From: Ahrensia sp.
Lineage (GTDB): Bacteria > Pseudomonadota > Alphaproteobacteria > Rhizobiales > Rhizobiaceae
Length of the DNA: 40,221 bases
Reading direction: 5' to 3'
Assembly: GCA_002698425.1 (NCBI GenBank)
Contig: NZXU01000083.1
Span: 1-40,221, forward strand
The position numbers and the translations under genes are program-made. This document shows, piece after piece, positions 35,006-40,221 of the stretch (its first letter is position 1; every line of letters begins with the position of its first letter). The notes beneath the pieces were generated by a model that saw only the letters and a list, made by a program, of their open reading frames with translations, searched no databases and was not told where the DNA came from.

Positions 35006-35791
35006 CTACTCCGCCAGCACCGGCCGCGCGGTCGCCTTTTGCTCACGCGCGCTGGCGCGGCGCAGCGAGGCCACGCGGCGGCGCCAGATCTCCGTGCGCA
35101 TCGCCACCATGTGCAGGAAGAAGAACAGCGTCGTGAAGCCGAGCGCCATGATGAGCAGCGGATAGAGCATCGACGGATCGATCGTCGGCCCGTCCATGCG
35201 CACGACGGCCGCCGGCTGGTGCAGCGTGTTCCACCAGTCGACCGAGAATTTGATGATCGGGATGTTGATCGTGCCGATCAGGACGAGGATCGCCACCGGG
35301 CGCGCCGCCTTGACCGGGTCGTCCATGGCGCGCTGCAGAGCGATGATGCCGAGATACATCAGGAACAGGACGAAGACCGAGGTCAGCCGCGCGTCCCAGA
35401 CCCACCATGTCCCCCACATCGGCTTGCCCCAGAGCGAGCCGGTGGCGAGCGCGAGGAAGGTGAAGGCCGCACCGATCGGCGCGGCGGCCTTGATCGAGAC
35501 ATCGGCCAGCGGATGACGCCAGATCAGCGTGCCGAGCGCCGAGACCGCCATCACCATGTAACCCATCATCGACAACCATGCGGCGGGCACATGCACATAC
35601 ATGATGCGCACCGTGACGCCTTGCTGGTAGTCCTCGGGCGCGGTGAAGGCCATGTAGAGGCCGACAACAAGCAACAATGCGCTCAGCCCGCCGAGCCAAG
35701 GCAGGATCTTCCCGGAATAGGAAAGATACCGCGTCGGATTGGCGAGGCGCGTAAAGAAGCCGGGCTTTGACATGGCAGCGGTGTCAGTCAT
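35006..35791 (-). CDS. ccmC: Haem exporter protein CcmC
   Basis: 261 residues with six membrane helices. The haem-handling WWD motif WGTWWVWDARLTS (126-138) is flanked by the periplasmic histidines His 67 (YVHVPAAW) and the one in WNTLHQPAA. It passes haem to CcmE in cytochrome c biogenesis at the inner membrane. ATG at 35791 with AGGTAGGA upstream; Met 7 is an alternative. In related genomes ccmB directly precedes ccmC; here a foreign-looking gene of opposite orientation lies between, so ccmC needs its own promoter or read-through (inference). Confidence 0.95.
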   Translation of the reverse strand: MTDTAAMSKPGFFTRLANPTRYLSYSGKILPWLGGLSALLLVVGLYMAFTAPEDYQQGVTVRIMYVHVPAAWLSMMGYMVMAVSALGTLIWRHPLADVSIKAAAPIGAAFTFLALATGSLWGKPMWGTWWVWDARLTSVFVLFLMYLGIIALQRAMDDPVKAARPVAILVLIGTINIPIIKFSVDWWNTLHQPAAVVRMDGPTIDPSMLYPLLIMALGFTTLFFFLHMVAMRTEIWRRRVASLRRASAREQKATARPVLAE

Positions 35792-36012
35792 GCATCCTAC
35801 CTAATATGTCAGGCATAACGGCGCAATCCGGCAAAGCTGCGGCAAGTCGGCCAGGCGAACTGCTAAATCGGAAAGATAAAGCGTTGACCGCTTTGAGCCT
35901 GAAGCGATCGATGACATGTGGCTCGGGTTCGAGGCTCACACGTCGCTGAGGCTTTTTTCGATCATACCTAGCAATTTTATCTTTTGATAGGCATATTTGT
36001 GCCAAGCAAAAA
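35792..36012. promoter_or_regulatory. AT-rich intergenic region with repeats, between ccmC and the nucleotidyltransferase gene
   Basis: The part near ccmC is GC-rich; positions 35941-36000 have only 22 G/C of 60. TGATAGGCAT occurs at 35985-35994 and again at 36020-36029 over the start of the next gene, and a relative TGTCAGGCAT is at 35807-35816. AAAGATAAA (35872-35880) is inverted as TTTATCTTT (35976-35984). A possible terminator-like hairpin GGCTCA/TGAGGC (35933-35952, one mismatch) is followed by TTTTTT. The region must carry the start signals for the gene on the plus strand and perhaps for ccmC on the minus strand; I could not fix -35/-10 elements. Confidence 0.5.
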
Positions 36013-37041
36013 ATGAAAGTGATAGGCATGACTCCACTCAGCAGTATTGCGATGAGCGCTTATACCGATCTGGTGCGGTTGCTGAAGGACGACGCAGTGT
36101 CCGGCATCAACGGCAAGCCGACCCTGAAACAGCGCGGCGACAAGGCTTACTGGTACGCTGCGCGTCGCGTTGGATCAGAGATGCGCTTCTTCTATATCGG
36201 CGAAGACAGTGACGAAACGCGCGCGCGCATCGACCGCATCGAGGAACTCTACGCGACCGCGAAGGAACGGCAAGCCGAGCGGTCACGGTTGGTCCGTCTG
36301 CTGCGAGCAGAGGGTATGACTCCGACTGATCGGGCAACCGGTTCCATCCTGTCTGCCATGGCGGATGCGGGGACATTTCGGCTGGGCGGCACTATCGTCG
36401 GCACGAATGCGTTTCGCCTGTACGAAGGTGAGCTCGGCATCCGCCTGCCCTTGGGCGGAATGGCAAATACCGGTGATATCGACATCGCCCAATTCGAGAA
36501 GCTGAGCATTGCTCTCGAGGATCAGGTCGATCCGGGTTTGGCCGAGACGTTCACGGCGCTGAAGTTCGATCCGCTACCGGGGCTCGACCCGCATCGGACG
36601 TGGCGCTGGGCGCAGGGCGGCAGCGGCCAGTTGGTCGAGTTTCTCACCCCCGCATTCGGTGAGGAAACTGTTCGCGACCTGCCCGCGCTTGGCGTCAACG
36701 CGCAGGCACTGAACTACCTCAATTTTCTGATCGCCGAACCTATCCACGCCGCGGCCATCTACCGATCTGGCGTTCTGGTGCAGGTACCCCGCCCCGAGAG
36801 ATATGCGATCCACAAGCTGATCATCGCTGATCGGCGGCGCGATGGTGCAGGTAGCCTGAAAGCGTCCAAGGACCGTGAGCAGGCGGCGTTTCTGATCGAG
36901 GCGATGGCCGAAGACCGGCCCGACGATTTGTCCCGGGCTTACGTCACCGCAATGGAGGTCGGTCCACGCTGGCGCGAACACATCGCGAACTCGCTGAAGC
37001 GAATGCACAATACGAGGGATATCCTGAACAGCATTCAGTGA
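36013..37041 (+). CDS. Nucleotidyltransferase-fold protein (GSU2403-like), inserted in the ccm cluster
   Basis: 342 residues. N-terminal part: LKQRGDKAYWYAARRVGSEMRFFYIGEDSDETRARIDRI, the front domain I associate with GSU2403-family proteins. Then a nucleotidyltransferase core: GGTIVGTNAF (125-134) and, about 20 residues later, the acidic pair in TGDIDIAQ (Asp 155, Asp 157). The remaining part is helical. The family's substrate is not known to me. Starts at 36013, 36028 and 36052 are possible; none has a clear ribosome site. G/C is lower than in flanking genes (about 58% in one counted stretch, against mid-60s), and it is opposite to the ccm genes it splits, which suggests acquisition. It ends 22 bases from ccmB. 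No partner gene is visible, so toxin, antitoxin or defence use is only a possibility. Confidence 0.72.
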   Translation: MKVIGMTPLSSIAMSAYTDLVRLLKDDAVSGINGKPTLKQRGDKAYWYAARRVGSEMRFFYIGEDSDETRARIDRIEELYATAKERQAERSRLVRLLRAEGMTPTDRATGSILSAMADAGTFRLGGTIVGTNAFRLYEGELGIRLPLGGMANTGDIDIAQFEKLSIALEDQVDPGLAETFTALKFDPLPGLDPHRTWRWAQGGSGQLVEFLTPAFGEETVRDLPALGVNAQALNYLNFLIAEPIHAAAIYRSGVLVQVPRPERYAIHKLIIADRRRDGAGSLKASKDREQAAFLIEAMAEDRPDDLSRAYVTAMEVGPRWREHIANSLKRMHNTRDILNSIQ

Positions 37042-37063
37042 TGAACCTCGTGGCGTGCGATGC

Positions 37064-37729
37064 TCAATCGCTCGACGCCTTCAGCGCCGCGCCGGCCGCG
37101 AGCGGTCCGAGAACTGCGAAGAAGAGCGTCAGGGCGCACATCAGCAGGAAGGGCTGCGTGAAGGGCGCCGGGTTCTCCACTGCGCCATAGGCGGCCATCA
37201 CGCCGAAAATGAGGACGGGGATGACGAAGGGCAGCACCATCACCGAGACGAGGAGGCCGCCGCGCGGCAGGGCGACGGCCAGCGCCGCGCCGGTCGCGCC
37301 GATGAAGGTGATGGCGGGGGTGCCGGCAAGAAGCGTCGCCGTCGTCGCGAGGATCGCCGCCGGCTCCATGTTCATCAGGAGGCCTAACGCCGGCGAGACG
37401 ATCACGAGCGGCAAGCCCGTCGTCAGCCAATGGGCGACGCATTTGGCGAAGACGGTCAGCGCCAGCGGATGCTCGTGGTTCTGCAGGATCAGGATATCGA
37501 GCGAACCGTCCTCGCGGTCGGCCTGAAACAGCCGGTCGAGGCCGAGCAGCGAAGCGAGCAGCGCGCCGATCCACAGGATCGCCGGGCCGATGCGGGCGAG
37601 CAGGTTCAGGTCGGGACCGACGCCGAAGGGCACCACGGCGATGACCGCGAGGAAGAACAGGATGCCGATCAGCATGCCCCCGCCGGCGCGCACGCCCAGC
37701 CGGATATCGCGCAGGATAAGGGACATCAT
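37064..37729 (-). CDS. ccmB: Haem exporter protein CcmB
   Basis: 221 residues with six membrane helices, normal length for the CcmB permease. Visible: LILRDIRLGVRAGGGMLIG at the N-terminus, then DRLFQADREDGSLDILIL, the conserved cytoplasmic loop, and the C-terminal ALTLFFAVLGPLAAGAAL. With CcmA and CcmC it forms the ABC-type complex that frees holo-CcmE. Start ATG overlaps the ccmA stop (ATGA). Its 3' end is intact despite the gene inserted just beyond it. Confidence 0.95.
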   Translation of the reverse strand: MMSLILRDIRLGVRAGGGMLIGILFFLAVIAVVPFGVGPDLNLLARIGPAILWIGALLASLLGLDRLFQADREDGSLDILILQNHEHPLALTVFAKCVAHWLTTGLPLVIVSPALGLLMNMEPAAILATTATLLAGTPAITFIGATGAALAVALPRGGLLVSVMVLPFVIPVLIFGVMAAYGAVENPAPFTQPFLLMCALTLFFAVLGPLAAGAALKASSD

Positions 37730-38337
37730 GCCGCCACCGTCCCGCCGAATTCGAGACGCTTCATCCCGTCGACCCGGATCGGCAGATGCGTCGCCGCGAT
37801 GGCGATGCCGCCTGCTTCCATGTGCTCGCGCACCAGTTCGGCGAAATGCAGTTCCGACGCCGCGTCGAGCCCCGAAGTCGGCTCGTCGAGCAGCCAGATT
37901 GGCCGATGGCTGATCAGCAGCTTGGCGATGGAGACGCGGCGGCGCTGGCCGGTGGAGAGATAGGAGAAAGGCAGGTCGCGGGTATGCTCCAGCCCGATCC
38001 GGTCGAGCGCCTCGTCGACATCGAGCGCCGGACGGCCGCAGAAATCCTGCCAGAAGGAGAGATTCTCGAAGACCGAGAGCGCCGGTTTCATCGCGTTGAT
38101 CGGCCCGAGATAATGCGAGGCCGACGGCACGTCCGGCCAGTCGTCCGTTTCCTCCAGCACCGCCGTTCCTGCCGAGGGACGCAGGAGACCGGCGATTGCG
38201 CGGACCAGCGTCGACTTTCCGGCGCCGTTCGGACCGGTCACGAGCAGGCCCTCGCCGTCACGCAACGCAAAGGCGACGGCTTCGAAAATCGGTCCGGAAC
38301 CGCGGTCGGCGGCGAGATCGGTGACGACGAGCTTCAT
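37726..38337 (-). CDS. ccmA: Cytochrome c biogenesis ATP-binding protein CcmA
   Basis: 203 residues. ABC ATPase with Walker A GPNGAGKS (35-42), signature LSTGQRRRVS and Walker B IWLLDEPTSGLD. It powers release of haem-loaded CcmE from CcmCD. The ATG at 38337 follows AGGGGAA; the open frame extending to 38457 has no homology and is rejected. It leads the ccm cluster and overlaps ccmB by four bases. A dedicated promoter was not obvious in the 300-base gap shared with acnA. Confidence 0.95.
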   Translation of the reverse strand: MKLVVTDLAADRGSGPIFEAVAFALRDGEGLLVTGPNGAGKSTLVRAIAGLLRPSAGTAVLEETDDWPDVPSASHYLGPINAMKPALSVFENLSFWQDFCGRPALDVDEALDRIGLEHTRDLPFSYLSTGQRRRVSIAKLLISHRPIWLLDEPTSGLDAASELHFAELVREHMEAGGIAIAATHLPIRVDGMKRLEFGGTVAA

Positions 38338-38418
38338 GGGTTCCCCTGTTTCGCCGGGCATGTCGCATGGTTTGCGCCGAACAGGCAATAACCCGTGTCT
38401 TTTTGCCTTTCGATGGTC

Positions 38419-38447
38419 TGGAAAGCGGAAAAAAACTCCTCTATATC
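38419..38447 (+). promoter_or_regulatory. Tentative acnA promoter in the ccmA-acnA gap
   Basis: TGGAAA and TATATC with a 17-base spacer, four of six bases matching each sigma-70 element. The 300-base gap (38338-38637) also has a 7-base hairpin GGCGCAC (38565-38571)/GTGCGCC (38576-38582) in the likely leader. No other feature was recognised there. Confidence 0.35.
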
Positions 38448-38637
38448 GCTGTTGCAACGCACCAGCGGCCGGTGTGGAACATATTGAGCCGACCGAATTG
38501 TCGGGCCTCTTCGTGTGGTCTGGCAGGGACGGACAGCGGAAATGGCCGCACCCGCATCTTCACGGGCGCACCCTTGTGCGCCAATGCGGAAGAGTTCGTC
38601 CCCTGCAAGGCACCCCGAACTCGAAAGGTGAATCCCC

Positions 38638-40221
<1,584 letters not shown>

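Noticed and set aside
35800..35816. An NtrC-like site before ccmC (ACCTAATATGTCAGGCA)
   Set aside because: Only the right half-site matches; the left lacks TGC and there is no sigma-54 promoter nearby.
35921..35940. GGGTTCGAGGC as the T-arm of a tRNA or tRNA-derived attachment site
   Set aside because: The flanking bases do not form the 5-base T-stem and no acceptor stem or anticodon arm is present.

Overview
This is a GC-rich chromosomal window from an alphaproteobacterium, most likely of the order Hyphomicrobiales (Rhizobiales). The lineage call rests on several things seen together: a mitofilin/Mic60-type gene next to hemC-hemD, a CenR-type response regulator, a perfect CtrA-type box (TTAA-N7-TTAAC) upstream of ftsK, a ccmABCD-ccmG cytochrome c maturation cluster, and tsaD-gpsA divergent from hemC. 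I cannot name the genus. Almost all of the window is core housekeeping sequence. I saw no rRNA, tRNA, CRISPR array, insertion sequence or prophage.

Layout. 1-3100: the end of a prolyl-tRNA editing gene, then a chaperedoxin (CnoX-like), a LON-substrate-binding-domain protein, a Trm112-family protein and a TetR regulator. 3101-5341: a UbiH-type ubiquinone hydroxylase divergent from acyl-CoA thioesterase tesB. 5342-9381: two complete glnK-amtB modules in tandem. Each has its own sigma-54 (-24/-12) promoter, its own far-upstream dyad(s) resembling NtrC enhancers, and its own rho-independent terminator. 9419-14187: ftsK with its CtrA box, lolA, xthA, and a convergent stand-alone cyclic-nucleotide-binding-domain protein. 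14359-16128: the cenR-like regulator, divergent from an L,D-transpeptidase (YkuD) gene that meets a DUF1761 gene tail to tail. 16201-19408 (minus strand): tsaD-gpsA, an EVE-domain protein and an ETFB-lysine-methyltransferase-like protein. 19536-25826 (plus strand): hemC-hemD, mitofilin, HemY-like TPR protein, TerB-like protein and a class I glutamine amidotransferase. 25840-29654: an MFS transporter, then yggT-DUF167-ridA, a potassium-channel-like protein with a C-terminal zinc ribbon, and ppa. 29796-33242: a secreted protein of unknown function, gmd-fcl (GDP-L-fucose synthesis) and a GNAT acetyltransferase. 33399-38337 (minus strand): ccmA-ccmB, an oppositely oriented nucleotidyltransferase-fold gene, then ccmC-ccmD-map-ccmG. 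38638-end: acnA (aconitase), cut by the window edge.

Themes. The glnK-amtB pairs form an ammonium-sensing and transport island expected to respond to nitrogen limitation through NtrC and sigma-54. The hem and mitofilin genes, the ccm genes, the UbiH-type gene and acnA all serve respiration. FtsK, CenR, the L,D-transpeptidase and LolA belong to cell-cycle and envelope functions.

The feature that looks most foreign is the nucleotidyltransferase gene at 36013-37041. It splits the ccm gene order between ccmB and ccmC, runs against it, follows a markedly AT-rich leader (22 G/C in positions 35941-36000), and carries repeated decamers around its start. The tandem, matched glnK-amtB regulatory architecture and a methionine aminopeptidase embedded in the ccm cluster are the next most unusual points.
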